NCBI GenBank assembly: GCA_028290125.1
Contig: JAQGKM010000034.1
Span: 1-10,156 of the forward strand
Source: Hyphomicrobiales bacterium
Lineage (GTDB): Bacteria; Pseudomonadota; Alphaproteobacteria; Rhizobiales; Beijerinckiaceae
Reading direction: 5' to 3'
Length of the DNA: 10,156 bases
Shown here: positions 1-6,310 of the stretch, piece by piece
Numbering within the stretch: the stretch's first letter is position 1
How the letters are laid out: every line of letters begins with the position of its first letter
Made by a program: the position numbers and the translations under genes
Notes under the pieces: generated by a model
Told to the model about the DNA's origin: nothing
What the model saw: the letters and a program-made list of their open reading frames with translations, nothing else
The model's database searches: none

Positions 1-518
1 GGGTCGAGCAGCTGGCGGTCACCCATCGACGTGGTGATCGCGGCGCGCAGGCCGATGTCGCGATAGGCGGCGGCCGGGCCATCGAAGGCTTCGAAGTCGC
101 CCATCTTGTTGATGAGATCGTCCTGCACCGTGGTGACGCCCGAGCGCACGCTCTCGATGGCGAGCAGCATGGTGCGCAGGTAGTGGAAGCGCTCGGGCAT
201 GCGCTTCATCGTGAAGGGCGGGTAGATGTGCAGCAGCCAGACTTCGAGCGGCAGCGCGTCCCAGAACCCTTGCGCGAAACTCTCGTTCGAGTGCGTATGC
301 GCGTTGATGAAGCCGGGCAGGGCGAGCCGCTTCGATCCATCGATCACCTGTGGTGATGCGGCGGCGACGGACGCGTCGTCGAGCAGGTTCTCGCCGATCT
401 TCGCGATCACGCCGTCGGCGATGAAGATGTCGACGCCCGACTGGTGCGGCGTTCCAGCCCCGGCGATGTAGGTGACGTTGCGCAGAAGCAGCGCGGGAGC
501 GGGCAGGGATGACGACAT
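1..518 (-). CDS. Amidohydrolase, N-terminal part (runs off the left edge)
   Basis: The minus strand is open from an ATG at 518 down to base 1, giving 172 residues without a stop, so the gene continues outside the window. The protein starts with the small beta-sandwich typical of amidohydrolases (residues about 10-66, with 'ADGVIAKIGENL'), followed by 'LPGFINAHTHSNESF'. The HxH at H74 and H76 is the first metal-binding motif of the amidohydrolase superfamily. The next part (residues 84-172, including 'VRSGVTTVQDD') resembles the cytosine deaminase / TRZ-ATZ / methylthioadenosine deaminase branch, which hydrolyses or deaminates ring compounds with a bound metal. The start is supported by GAGG five to six bases upstream. 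It lies 50 bp downstream of the ABM-like gene on the same strand and is probably cotranscribed. The C-terminal metal ligands are outside the window, so the substrate cannot be deduced. The family call is secure, the subfamily is inference. Confidence 0.88.
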   Translation of the reverse strand, partial: MSSSLPAPALLLRNVTYIAGAGTPHQSGVDIFIADGVIAKIGENLLDDASVAAASPQVIDGSKRLALPGFINAHTHSNESFAQGFWDALPLEVWLLHIYPPFTMKRMPERFHYLRTMLLAIESVRSGVTTVQDDLINKMGDFEAFDGPAAAYRDIGLRAAITTSMGDRQLLD

Positions 519-568
519 GAGGACCTCGTGTTTCGCTCAAAACAGAGGCAAGTCATGTGCCAGCGACG

Positions 569-889
569 CTAGTGTCCCTTCGCGGGTTCCGACGCCGGGA
601 TGATCCCGCCGGAGTAGAGGATTTCGCCGAGAAGGACTTCAGGCTCGCCGTCGAACATGTCGAGCAGGCTCTGGGTGATCCAGCTGTGCGCCAGCGCATT
701 GGCGGCAAGCGCGCTCTCGCGATCCTTGTAATAGGTCACCGAACCGGCGACGCCGTCGCCCGCATCGAAGATCGAATAGCCGATGAAGCCCGGCTCCTTG
801 CTGAGAATGGCCATCAATCCCGTCGCGGCGCGTTGCGCAGCGTCGTGCACGGAGTGCAGGTGCGGGAATTTGCGGATGACCAGATGCAT
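569..889 (-). CDS. Small antibiotic-biosynthesis-monooxygenase (ABM)-like protein
   Basis: This encodes 106 residues starting 'MHLVIRKFPHLHSVHDAA'. The open frame extends upstream to 952, but the ATG at 889 has a good GGAG site five bases before it, and the upstream extension has no such support. Length and pattern fit a single ferredoxin-like dimeric alpha-beta-barrel domain: a beta strand at the N-terminus, a helix with 'ATGLMAILSKEPGFIGYSIF', a 'GSVTYYKDRESA' strand-turn-helix and a C-terminal strand 'VLLGEILYSGG'. Members of this superfamily act as small cofactorless monooxygenases, heme-degrading enzymes or stress proteins. I see no residue set that picks one of these. It sits between the VOC dioxygenase and amidohydrolase genes on the same strand, so a role in the same pathway is likely but inferred. 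It could equally be annotated as hypothetical. Confidence 0.75.
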   Translation of the reverse strand: MHLVIRKFPHLHSVHDAAQRAATGLMAILSKEPGFIGYSIFDAGDGVAGSVTYYKDRESALAANALAHSWITQSLLDMFDGEPEVLLGEILYSGGIIPASEPAKGH

Positions 890-969
890 GGATGTCTCCG
901 AAGGCGTGCCGGATGATCGCCCTATGCTGTCGTGGATTGCAAGCGCTACCAAAGAGAAGAGTTGTGGCG

Positions 970-1059
970 CTCGTCATTGCGAGGAGCCGAAGGCGACGTG
1001 GCAATCCATGGCAGCCGCCAGATGGATGGCTTCGTCGCTCCGCTCCTCGCAATGACGAG
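970..1059. repeat. Palindromic REP-type repeat, copy A
   Basis: A perfect 17-bp inverted repeat has arms at 970-986 and 1043-1059 (core 'TCATTGCGAGGAG' and its complement) and encloses a less perfect second stem ('GGCAATCCATGG' against 'TGGATGGC'). It lies in the 182-bp gap between the VOC gene (stop at 1072) and the ABM-like gene (start at 889). It is a diverged member of the same family as the copies at 2765-2880 and 6310-6435. When transcribed it can form a long hairpin, which could modulate the downstream messenger; there is no T-run that would make it a classical terminator. Confidence 0.85.
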
Positions 1060-1071
1060 GCGTCACCAGCT

Positions 1072-2016
1072 TCAGCTGGCGAGCTTCTGCGCGATGATCT
1101 CTTCGCAGCGCTTGTTGCGCTCGTCGATGAACTTGCCGGTCATGGCTTCGCGCAGTTCGGGCGAGGGATCGGCGAGGCCGTAACGGTCGGGGCCGTTCAT
1201 CATCTTGCCCCAGTAATCGGGCGTGCCGACGACATGGGTGGCTTCGTCGATCGTGTCGACCTCGGCGGTGTATTCGGTGACGAAGCCGTTTGGCTCGATA
1301 AAATAGGAGAACAGGTTGTTGCCCGGTCCATGACGGCCGACGCCCCAGCCGATCTTGTAACCGTGCTTCTTCATGCGGCCGGCGCCACGCATCAGGCCGT
1401 CGAAGTTCGAGACTTCATAGGCCATGTGGTTGAGGCTCGGGCCCTGCGCGCGGGCGAGCGCGACGGAGTGGTGATAGCTGGAGCAGCGGATGAAGTTCAT
1501 GCGCGCGGTGGAATCCGTCAGGCGGAAGCCGAGCACTTCGGTGAAGAAGCGTTCCTGCGAGTCGAGGTCGGCGACGTTGAACACGACATGCGACAGTTTT
1601 TGCGGGCGCGAATGATCGCGGAAGTCGCCGTCGCCATGTGTCGCGACATCGCTCGAGATGTTGAGCATCTGGCCTTCGGGCGTCTTCACCGAAAAGCCGT
1701 AGCCGCCGCCCGCGATGGCGGGCAGGTCCATCGGCGCGGAGACGATCTCGCATCCCATCGCCTTGGCCTTGGCATGCAGGCCATCGACCGAGGCGCGGTC
1801 GGCGGCGGCAAAATTGGCGGCCAGGAACCCCGCGCGCGGGCGCTCGTGGATGGCGAGCACATGGTGCTCCTTGCCGGCGGCGCGCATGTAGAGGACACCA
1901 TTATCGCCCGAAACGGCGGTCAGGCCCCAGGCGTTGGAATAGAAGTCGGCCGTCTCCTTGAGGTCGTGCACGGCGAGCTCGACGCCCCGCAGCCCATTGA
2001 CGCGAATGTTGCTCAT
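1072..2016 (-). CDS. VOC-family ring-cleavage (extradiol) dioxygenase-like protein
   Basis: This encodes 314 residues with two vicinal-oxygen-chelate domains (about 5-125 and 139-255), the usual architecture and length of type I extradiol dioxygenases. These enzymes use Fe(II) or Mn(II) to cleave catecholic rings next to a hydroxyl. Likely metal ligands are H143 ('LSHVVF'), H197 ('LNHMAYE') and E248 ('NGFVTEYT'). H182/H183 and H229 ('GRHGPGNN') sit where the acid-base and second-shell histidines of BphC-like enzymes are found. The stretch 227-248 follows the extradiol signature closely, with Ser replacing the usual hydrophobic residue before the conserved Tyr. A C-terminal tail of about 60 residues follows the second domain. 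The ATG at 2016 is preceded by GGAGGGG. It is divergent from the FMN reductase gene and heads a likely minus-strand transcript. The exact substrate cannot be told; a non-dioxygenase VOC enzyme is a less likely alternative. Confidence 0.9.
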   Translation of the reverse strand: MSNIRVNGLRGVELAVHDLKETADFYSNAWGLTAVSGDNGVLYMRAAGKEHHVLAIHERPRAGFLAANFAAADRASVDGLHAKAKAMGCEIVSAPMDLPAIAGGGYGFSVKTPEGQMLNISSDVATHGDGDFRDHSRPQKLSHVVFNVADLDSQERFFTEVLGFRLTDSTARMNFIRCSSYHHSVALARAQGPSLNHMAYEVSNFDGLMRGAGRMKKHGYKIGWGVGRHGPGNNLFSYFIEPNGFVTEYTAEVDTIDEATHVVGTPDYWGKMMNGPDRYGLADPSPELREAMTGKFIDERNKRCEEIIAQKLAS

Positions 2017-2158
2017 GCGATCCCCTCCGGCGAGCGGGCGCGCGGCCCGTCTTTCTGCTTTGTCTGCGCCATATTAAATCGGCCTTCACAGAAAGGCGAG
2101 GGCCCGCGATTGCGGAACCCCGGCTGGCTTGGCCGGATTGCCGGAGAGGAGAACTTAC
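2017..2158. promoter_or_regulatory. Divergent intergenic region with a possible operator dyad
   Basis: The 142 bp between the start codons of the dioxygenase (minus) and FMN reductase (plus) genes must hold both promoters. The only AT-rich patch, 'ATATTAAAT' at 2071-2079, lies at the centre of an inverted repeat with arms CTTTCTG (2051-2057) and CAGAAAG (2089-2095). The arms extend to 9 of 10 matching bases if one mismatch is allowed. A symmetric site centred on shared promoter elements would suit control of both genes by one regulator. No clear -35/-10 pair is visible, so this is a suggestion only. Confidence 0.35.
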
Positions 2159-2749
2159 ATGACGTCCAGGATCCTCGTCTTCTATGGCTCGTACCGCTCG
2201 GACCGGCTGGGCATCCGGCTCGCCGATTATCTCGTGGCGCAATTCGCCGCCCGGGGCGCGCAGGCCGAATTGATCGACGCCATGAAGGTCGGGCTGCCGA
2301 TGCTCGACCGCATGTACAAGGAGCATCCGAAAGGGCAGGCGCCCGCCGCCATGGAGGAGCTGGCGGAAAAGATCCGCACGGCGGACGCCTTCGTCTTCGT
2401 GACGGGCGAATATAATTGGGGCCAGCAGCCCGGCCTGAAGAACCTGACCGATCATTTTCTGGAGGAATGGTTCTGGCGGCCCGCCGCCATCGCGAGCTAT
2501 TCGGCCGGCCGGCTCGGCGGCGCGCGGTCCAACAGCATCTGGCACGGCACGTTGTCGGAGATGGGCATGGCGGTGATTTCCAGCACGCTCACCGTCGGAC
2601 AGATCGCCGAGGCGATCGACCCGCAGGGCAAGCCGACCGGCCCGGCCGGGCAGGCGCTGGAGAAAAGCTTCCCGCGCTTCGCTGACGATCTCGCCTGGTG
2701 GACGGAAGCCGCGCAGGCGCAAAAGGCGAAGCGAGCGCCGCCGTATTGA
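2159..2749 (+). CDS. NAD(P)H-dependent FMN reductase (flavodoxin-like fold)
   Basis: This encodes 196 residues starting 'MTSRILVFYGSYRSDRLG'. The ATG at 2159 is preceded by AGGAGA about seven bases away; the in-frame start further left lacks a comparable site. The N-terminal beta strand followed by 'GSYR' (residues 10-13) is the FMN phosphate-binding loop of the NADPH-dependent FMN reductase family. 'TGEYNWGQQPGLKNLTDHF' (82-100) is the conserved segment that holds the isoalloxazine ring, and 'SAGRLGG' (115-121) is the third conserved loop. Such enzymes reduce FMN or quinone-like compounds with NAD(P)H, and some feed reduced flavin to a partner monooxygenase. Its position opposite a ring-cleavage dioxygenase gene suits that role, but no flavin monooxygenase is in the window, so the partner is unknown. 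It is cytoplasmic, with no signal peptide. Confidence 0.9.
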   Translation: MTSRILVFYGSYRSDRLGIRLADYLVAQFAARGAQAELIDAMKVGLPMLDRMYKEHPKGQAPAAMEELAEKIRTADAFVFVTGEYNWGQQPGLKNLTDHFLEEWFWRPAAIASYSAGRLGGARSNSIWHGTLSEMGMAVISSTLTVGQIAEAIDPQGKPTGPAGQALEKSFPRFADDLAWWTEAAQAQKAKRAPPY

Positions 2750-2764
2750 ACAGCGTCGCCTCTC

Positions 2765-2880
2765 GCCGTCATTGCGAGCGGAGCGAAGCAATCCAGGCAC
2801 GTACCGTCGTCGGTTGGCGCGTGGTCGTTAAGGTAGCTTGCGCGGCCTCTGGATTGCTTCGCTATGCTCGCAATGACGGC
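2765..2880. repeat. Palindromic REP-type repeat, copy B
   Basis: Two 31-base arms, 2765-2795 and 2850-2880, are inverted copies of each other with two mismatches near base 2864. They begin 'GCCGTCATTGCGAGCGGA' and end '...GCAATCCA', and enclose an unrelated 54-base loop. The element begins 15 bases after the FMN reductase stop codon. The left arm is identical base for base to the left arm of copy C (6310-6340). This is the typical form of an alphaproteobacterial intergenic palindrome. Confidence 0.92.
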
Positions 2881-2886
2881 GGTAAG

Positions 2887-2926
2887 TCCTATGATAGGAA
2901 TTTCTTCTTGACAGCGTGACGCTGTC
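2887..2926. promoter_or_regulatory. Two perfect short dyads upstream of the head module (candidate operators)
   Basis: TCCTAT-G-ATAGGA at 2887-2899 is a perfect dyad with a one-base centre. GACAGCG-TGA-CGCTGTC at 2910-2926 is a second perfect dyad with 7-base arms and a 3-base centre. The second overlaps the proposed -35 box and the spacer of the promoter at 2908-2936, and the first sits just upstream of it. They resemble binding sites for dimeric regulators. They do not match the LexA or CtrA patterns known from this class. Confidence 0.45.
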
Positions 2927-2936
2927 CGTGTAGGGT
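2908..2936 (+). promoter_or_regulatory. Putative sigma70 promoter of the head module
   Basis: TTGACA at 2908-2913 is a full consensus -35 box. Exactly 17 bases downstream, 2931-2936 reads TAGGGT, which matches three of six bases of the -10 consensus (T, A and the final T). Transcription would begin around 2943, leaving an untranslated leader of about 65-70 bases before the terminase small-subunit-like gene at 3011. An AT-rich stretch at 2884-2910 precedes it. The weak -10 and the overlapping dyad suggest a regulated promoter. Confidence 0.45.
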
Positions 2937-3010
2937 TCGGTCATTCTCCACCAGTGCGCGCAGAGCCGCCCCGCGAGCAGCGCGCGTCCAATCCTCACAG
3001 GACCTCCCGC

Positions 3011-3520
3011 ATGAAAAAGCCCGGCAAGGCTGCGCTCGCCCGTGCGCGTGCGCTTTATGAGGCCGGCGAGACACCGCTGGCGAAAATCGCCGCGACGCTC
3101 GGCCTGTCGCCCGCCGCCTTTCGAACCTTGCGCAAGCGCGAGGACTGGCCGGCGCGCGGCGCGGTGGCGTCGCCGCCCGTCGCGATTGCACCGGCAGAGG
3201 CCGGCGACGAGACGCTCGACACGCTGGCGCTGGAGCGGCGCCTCGTGCGGGCGCTGCGACGCGAGATCGCGCGGGCCGAAAGCGAGATCGAAAACACCGC
3301 CCATCCCGGCGCCGAACGCAAGGCGCGCATTCTTGGCCTGCTGGTGAAGACGCTCGGCGACCTTCGTCGCCTCGGCGCCGCCGACAAAGCGCAAACGCAA
3401 AGGGGCGCCGATGACGGACCAGAGCCTGCCCGAGACGAGGCTCCCCGCGAGCTGGCCGCATTGCGAGAGGCGCTTGCTGAACGGATTGAAAGCCTGCGCG
3501 GCGAACGGAACGCTGGATGA
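3011..3520 (+). CDS. Terminase small-subunit-like protein (GTA gp1-like)
   Basis: This encodes 169 residues from the ATG at 3011, which has AGGA upstream (spacing about nine); the in-frame start at 2954 has no better site and would overlap the proposed leader. Residues 22-46 ('PLAKIAATLGLSPAAF' and following) look like a helix-turn-helix, consistent with DNA recognition. Residues 68-122 and 145-165 are predicted long charged helices suited to oligomerisation, separated by a low-complexity linker. The protein comes immediately before the large terminase gene, the place held by gp1 in RcGTA-like clusters, where it serves as small terminase. In phages this subunit recognises packaging-start DNA and hands it to the large subunit; GTA versions package nearly any DNA. 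The last 110 bp overlap the large terminase reading frame. Function rests on position and the HTH rather than a clear family match. Confidence 0.75.
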   Translation: MKKPGKAALARARALYEAGETPLAKIAATLGLSPAAFRTLRKREDWPARGAVASPPVAIAPAEAGDETLDTLALERRLVRALRREIARAESEIENTAHPGAERKARILGLLVKTLGDLRRLGAADKAQTQRGADDGPEPARDEAPRELAALREALAERIESLRGERNAG

Positions 3521-4805
3521 GGCGCTTGACGGTCTGTCTGCGCGCGATCTCGAAACGCTGCTGAATAGCTGGGATTTCAGCGCGCGCGACGATCAGTGGC
3601 CGCCGATGCAAGCGCAGGGCGGCGGACCGTGGACGGTCTGGCTGATCATGGGCGGGCGCGGCGCCGGCAAGACGCGCAGCGGCGCCGAATGGGTGCGCGG
3701 CATGGCGCTCGGCCTGCCGGGATTTTCCAACGCGCCGGTCGGGCGCATCGCGCTTGTCGGTGAAACGGCGGCGGATGTGCGCGACGTCATGATCGAGGGC
3801 GTCTCCGGCCTGTTGTCGGTTCATGCGCGCGACGAGCGCCCGTTGTGGGAGCCCTCGCGACGGCGTCTCGCCTGGCCGAACGGCGCGATGGCGCAGGCGT
3901 TTTCGGCGGAAGATCCCGAAAGCCTGCGGGGCCCGCAATTCGGCTGCGCCTGGCTCGACGAGCTCGGCAAATGGCGCAAGCCCGAGGAGACGTTCGACAT
4001 GCTGCAATTCGGGCTCCGCCTCGGCGAACATCCGCGACAGGTGGTGACGACGACGCCGCGCCCGGCGCCCATCCTGAAACGCCTGCTCGCCGACAGGCGC
4101 ACGGCGGTGACGCGGGCGCCGACGCAGGCCAACGCACGCAATCTCGCGGCGGACTTTCTGGAGTTGATCGTCACCCGCTACGCCGGCACGCGGCTCGGAC
4201 GCCAGGAATTGCTCGGCGAAATGATCGACGAGCGCGCCGACGCTTTGTGGACGCGCGACATGCTCGAAGAATGCCGGCGCGACGCGGCGCCGCCGTTGCG
4301 CCGCATCGTCGTGGCGATCGATCCGCCGGCGTCTTCGCATGCGCGCGCCGACGCCTGCGGCATCGTGGCGGCGGGCATCGACGCCGACGGCCACGTGCAT
4401 GTGCTCGACGACGCCTCGCTCAGCGCGGCGCGCCCGGCGAAATGGGCGCGCGCCGCAGTGGCGCTCTACCATGCGCGCGAGGCCGACGATCTCGTCGCCG
4501 AAGTGAACCAGGGCGGCGAGATGGTCGCCGCCGTCATCGGCGAGGCGGATGCGAATGTGCCTGTGCGGCAGGTGCGGGCGACACGCGGGAAATATCTGCG
4601 CGCGGCGCCGGTGGCGCAGCTTTACGAGCAGGGCAGGGTGCACCACATCGGCGCCTTCCCGGGGCTGGAAGACGAAATGTGCGCCTTCGGCCCGAACGGT
4701 CTCGACAACGGCCGCAGCCCCGATCGACTCGACGCGCTGGTCTGGGCGGTGACGGCGCTCGCGCTCGGCCGCGAGGCGGGCGAGCCAAAGGTGCGGCGGA
4801 TTTAG
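3411..4805 (+). CDS. terL: Terminase large subunit (DNA-packaging ATPase/nuclease)
   Basis: This encodes 464 residues. The ATPase half has a Walker A motif GGRGAGKT (81-88), a Walker B motif with acidic pair D183-E184 in 'CAWLDELGKW', and a coupling motif 'TTTPRP' (213-218). The C-terminal RNase-H-like nuclease half has D304 ('VVAIDPPAS'), E364 ('VAEVNQGG') and D438/D441 ('SPDRLDALVW'), the expected acidic metal-binding set. The protein drives DNA into the prohead through the portal and cuts it when the head is full. The ATG at 3411 has AAGGGG six bases upstream, but it puts the first 36 codons inside the upstream gene. In-frame TTG codons at 3474 or 3486 would give a product closer to the core domain. 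The family and GTA/HK97-like type are clear; only the start is uncertain. It is followed by a 326-bp repeat-filled gap before the portal gene. Confidence 0.96.
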   Translation: MTDQSLPETRLPASWPHCERRLLNGLKACAANGTLDEALDGLSARDLETLLNSWDFSARDDQWPPMQAQGGGPWTVWLIMGGRGAGKTRSGAEWVRGMALGLPGFSNAPVGRIALVGETAADVRDVMIEGVSGLLSVHARDERPLWEPSRRRLAWPNGAMAQAFSAEDPESLRGPQFGCAWLDELGKWRKPEETFDMLQFGLRLGEHPRQVVTTTPRPAPILKRLLADRRTAVTRAPTQANARNLAADFLELIVTRYAGTRLGRQELLGEMIDERADALWTRDMLEECRRDAAPPLRRIVVAIDPPASSHARADACGIVAAGIDADGHVHVLDDASLSAARPAKWARAAVALYHAREADDLVAEVNQGGEMVAAVIGEADANVPVRQVRATRGKYLRAAPVAQLYEQGRVHHIGAFPGLEDEMCAFGPNGLDNGRSPDRLDALVWAVTALALGREAGEPKVRRI

Positions 4806-4878
4806 AGGTTTCGCTCGTCATTGCTATTCAGATCCACCATTTCGCTGATCGAAAAAGCCTGCAAGCGACGCTTGGAAT

Positions 4879-5025
4879 CCCCCTCCCCCTTGAGGGGAGG
4901 GGCTAGGGGTGGGGGTCGTGAGGCGCTTGCAGCACACCAGCAATCCTTGTTCGGATCATCGGAAACATGCGTCGACCCCCACCCCGCTCGCCTTCGGCGA
5001 GTCGCCCTCCCCTCAAGGGGGAGGG
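4879..5025. repeat. C/G-rich inverted-repeat element
   Basis: Each end is itself a hairpin: CCCCTCCCC (4880-4888) pairs with GGGGAGGGG (4894-4902), and CCCTCCCC (5005-5012) pairs with GGGGAGGG (5018-5025). The two ends are inverted copies of each other over about 21 bases. Internally, 4906-4918 is an exact 13-base complement of 4973-4985. The right half also has a GC hairpin CTCGCC-TTC-GGCGAG (4987-5001) that the left half lacks. Similar clusters recur between genes in alphaproteobacterial genomes. There is no T-run after any stem, so it is not an obvious intrinsic terminator. Confidence 0.88.
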
Positions 5026-5078
5026 AAAGGCATGCGTCGCACGCAAGATTGCGATCAACGCATTTGTGAAACTGCACA

Positions 5079-5108
5079 ATTGCGAGACGTCGCTGCGCTT
5101 CTCGCAAT
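5079..5108. repeat. Short REP-like stem-loop, copy D (degenerate)
   Basis: ATTGCGAGA (5079-5087) and TCTCGCAAT (5100-5108) form a perfect 9-bp stem with a 12-base loop. The right end continues 'GACGAC', as in the right arms of the full REP copies. It ends 23 bases before the portal start codon, just ahead of its ribosome-binding site. Confidence 0.7.
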
Positions 5109-5131
5109 GACGACACTCAAAGGGAAATGAC

Positions 5132-6310
5132 ATGTCATCCTTCATCACGCGCCTTCTCGGCGCGGCGGCGCCCGTGCGTGTCGCGCAGGCGAAATCCTCG
5201 CGCAGCGCAGCGGTCTTTCCGATCGGATTGCCGGGTCTCACGCGTCCGCAGCCGCGCCGTCTTTCTGAACTCGTCAAGCAGGGCTACGAGCAGAATCCGA
5301 TCGTCTTCCGCGCCGTGCGCATGGTGGCGGAGGCGGTGGCGTCCGTTCCCTGGCTTGCCTATGTGGATGGGCTCGAGGCACCCGATCATCCGATGCTTTC
5401 GCTGATGAAGGCGCCCAACGCCGCGCAGACGGATGCGACTTTCATCGAGACGCTCGTCGCCAATCTCATGCTGTTCGGCAACGCCTATGTCGAGGGCGTC
5501 AGCGTCGAGGGCGCCTTGCAGGAGCTGCATGCTCTGCGGCCCGATCGCATGACCATCGTGCCGGGTTCGAACGGCTGGCCGGTCGCGTTCGAGTACAAGG
5601 TCGGCGCAGATCTCGTGCGCTTTCCGGCCGGCGAGGGGCCGGGCGCGATCCTGCATTTCAAGTTTCATGCGCCGCTCGACGATTACTACGGAGCCGCGCC
5701 GCTCGCCGCCGCCGAAACCGCCATCGACATCCACAATGCCGCCGGCCAATGGAATCGCGCGCTGCTGGAAAACGCCGCGCGTCCCTCCGGCGCGCTGGTC
5801 TATGCGGGGCCGGAAGGCGCGAGCCTTTCGGAAGAGCAGTTCACGCGGCTGAAGGCCGAGCTCGACGAGTCGTTCTCTGGCTTCCGCAACGCCGGGCGCC
5901 CGTTGCTGCTGGAAGGCGGGCTCGACTGGAAGGCGTTGTCGCTGACGCCGAAGGACATGGATTTCATCGAGGCGAAAGCCGCTGCCGCGCGCGAGATCGC
6001 GCTGGCGTTCGGCGTGCCGCCGATGGTGCTCGGCCTGCCGGGCGACAACACCTACGCCAATTATCAGGAAGCCAATCGCGCCTTCTGGCGCCAGACCGTG
6101 CTGCCTTTCGCAGCCCGCTTGCAGGCGTCGTTCGCGAGCTGGGCGCGCGGCGCCTTCGGGCCGTTCGAGCTGCGGCTGAACGTCGACGGGCTCGACGCGC
6201 TCGCGGCTGAGCGCAGCGCTGAATGGGCGCGCATCGGCGCGGCGACGTTTCTCACCGACGACGAGAAGCGCGAGGCGCTGGGCTACGGCCCGCGAGCGGC
6301 ATCACACTAG
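5132..6310 (+). CDS. HK97-family portal protein (GTA gp3-like)
   Basis: This encodes 392 residues, the usual size for compact HK97/GTA portals. The ATG at 5132 has AAGGGA about seven bases upstream. Family features run in order: 'NPIVFRAVRMVAEAVASVPW' (55-74), the helix typical of this family near the N-terminus; 'LFGNAYVE' (114-121); 'LHALRPDRM' (132-140); and near the C-terminus 'AFGVPPMVLGLPGDNTYANY' followed by 'EANRAFWRQTVLP', a hallmark stretch of HK97 portals. Twelve copies form the ring at one head vertex through which the terminase pumps DNA and to which the connector binds. It lies between the terminase and the two small genes that precede the prohead protease. The last base of its stop codon is the first base of REP copy C. 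Confidence 0.96.
   Translation: MSSFITRLLGAAAPVRVAQAKSSRSAAVFPIGLPGLTRPQPRRLSELVKQGYEQNPIVFRAVRMVAEAVASVPWLAYVDGLEAPDHPMLSLMKAPNAAQTDATFIETLVANLMLFGNAYVEGVSVEGALQELHALRPDRMTIVPGSNGWPVAFEYKVGADLVRFPAGEGPGAILHFKFHAPLDDYYGAAPLAAAETAIDIHNAAGQWNRALLENAARPSGALVYAGPEGASLSEEQFTRLKAELDESFSGFRNAGRPLLLEGGLDWKALSLTPKDMDFIEAKAAAAREIALAFGVPPMVLGLPGDNTYANYQEANRAFWRQTVLPFAARLQASFASWARGAFGPFELRLNVDGLDALAAERSAEWARIGAATFLTDDEKREALGYGPRAASH

Larger units (their letters stand above)
4806..5131. other. 326-bp repeat-filled gap between terminase and portal genes
   Basis: No gene is supported here. The gap holds a C/G-rich inverted-repeat element (4879-5025) and a small REP-like stem-loop (5079-5108). Its outer ends carry CGTCATTGC (4816-4824) and the complementary GCAATGACG (5104-5112), the terminal bases of the REP family seen elsewhere in the window. 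That suggests the C/G-rich element lies nested inside an old REP copy. The last 15 bases contain the ribosome-binding site AAGGGA of the portal gene. Confidence 0.7.

Noticed and set aside
19..540. A 173-codon minus-strand frame at the left edge
   Set aside because: The amidohydrolase frame on the same strand, open from 518 to base 1 with the HxH metal motif and a ribosome-binding site, explains this region better.
892..2415. A 507-codon open frame on the plus strand
   Set aside because: It runs antisense to the well-supported dioxygenase gene and then out of frame through the FMN reductase gene. Its composition is that of a GC-rich shadow frame and it has no recognisable domain.
2934..2953. 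A stretch ending in TCTCCACCA that resembles the 3' end of a tRNA (TTCG loop then CCA)
   Set aside because: No anticodon arm, D arm or acceptor-stem partner is found upstream, and the T-arm cannot pair properly. A tRNA gene or attachment-site remnant cannot be supported.
2889..4646. A 585-codon open frame on the minus strand
   Set aside because: It lies opposite the two terminase genes, which have clear Walker and nuclease motifs. The minus product is Arg/Ala/His-rich low-complexity sequence typical of antisense frames in GC-rich DNA.
3845..4906. A 353-codon open frame on the plus strand inside the large terminase gene
   Set aside because: It is out of frame with a gene that has all catalytic motifs, and its product is Arg/Gly/Ala-rich with no family pattern.
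4879..5025. C/G-rich hairpins as an intrinsic terminator after the large terminase gene
   Set aside because: None of the stems is followed by a run of T on either strand, and the element has the mirrored structure of an intergenic repeat.
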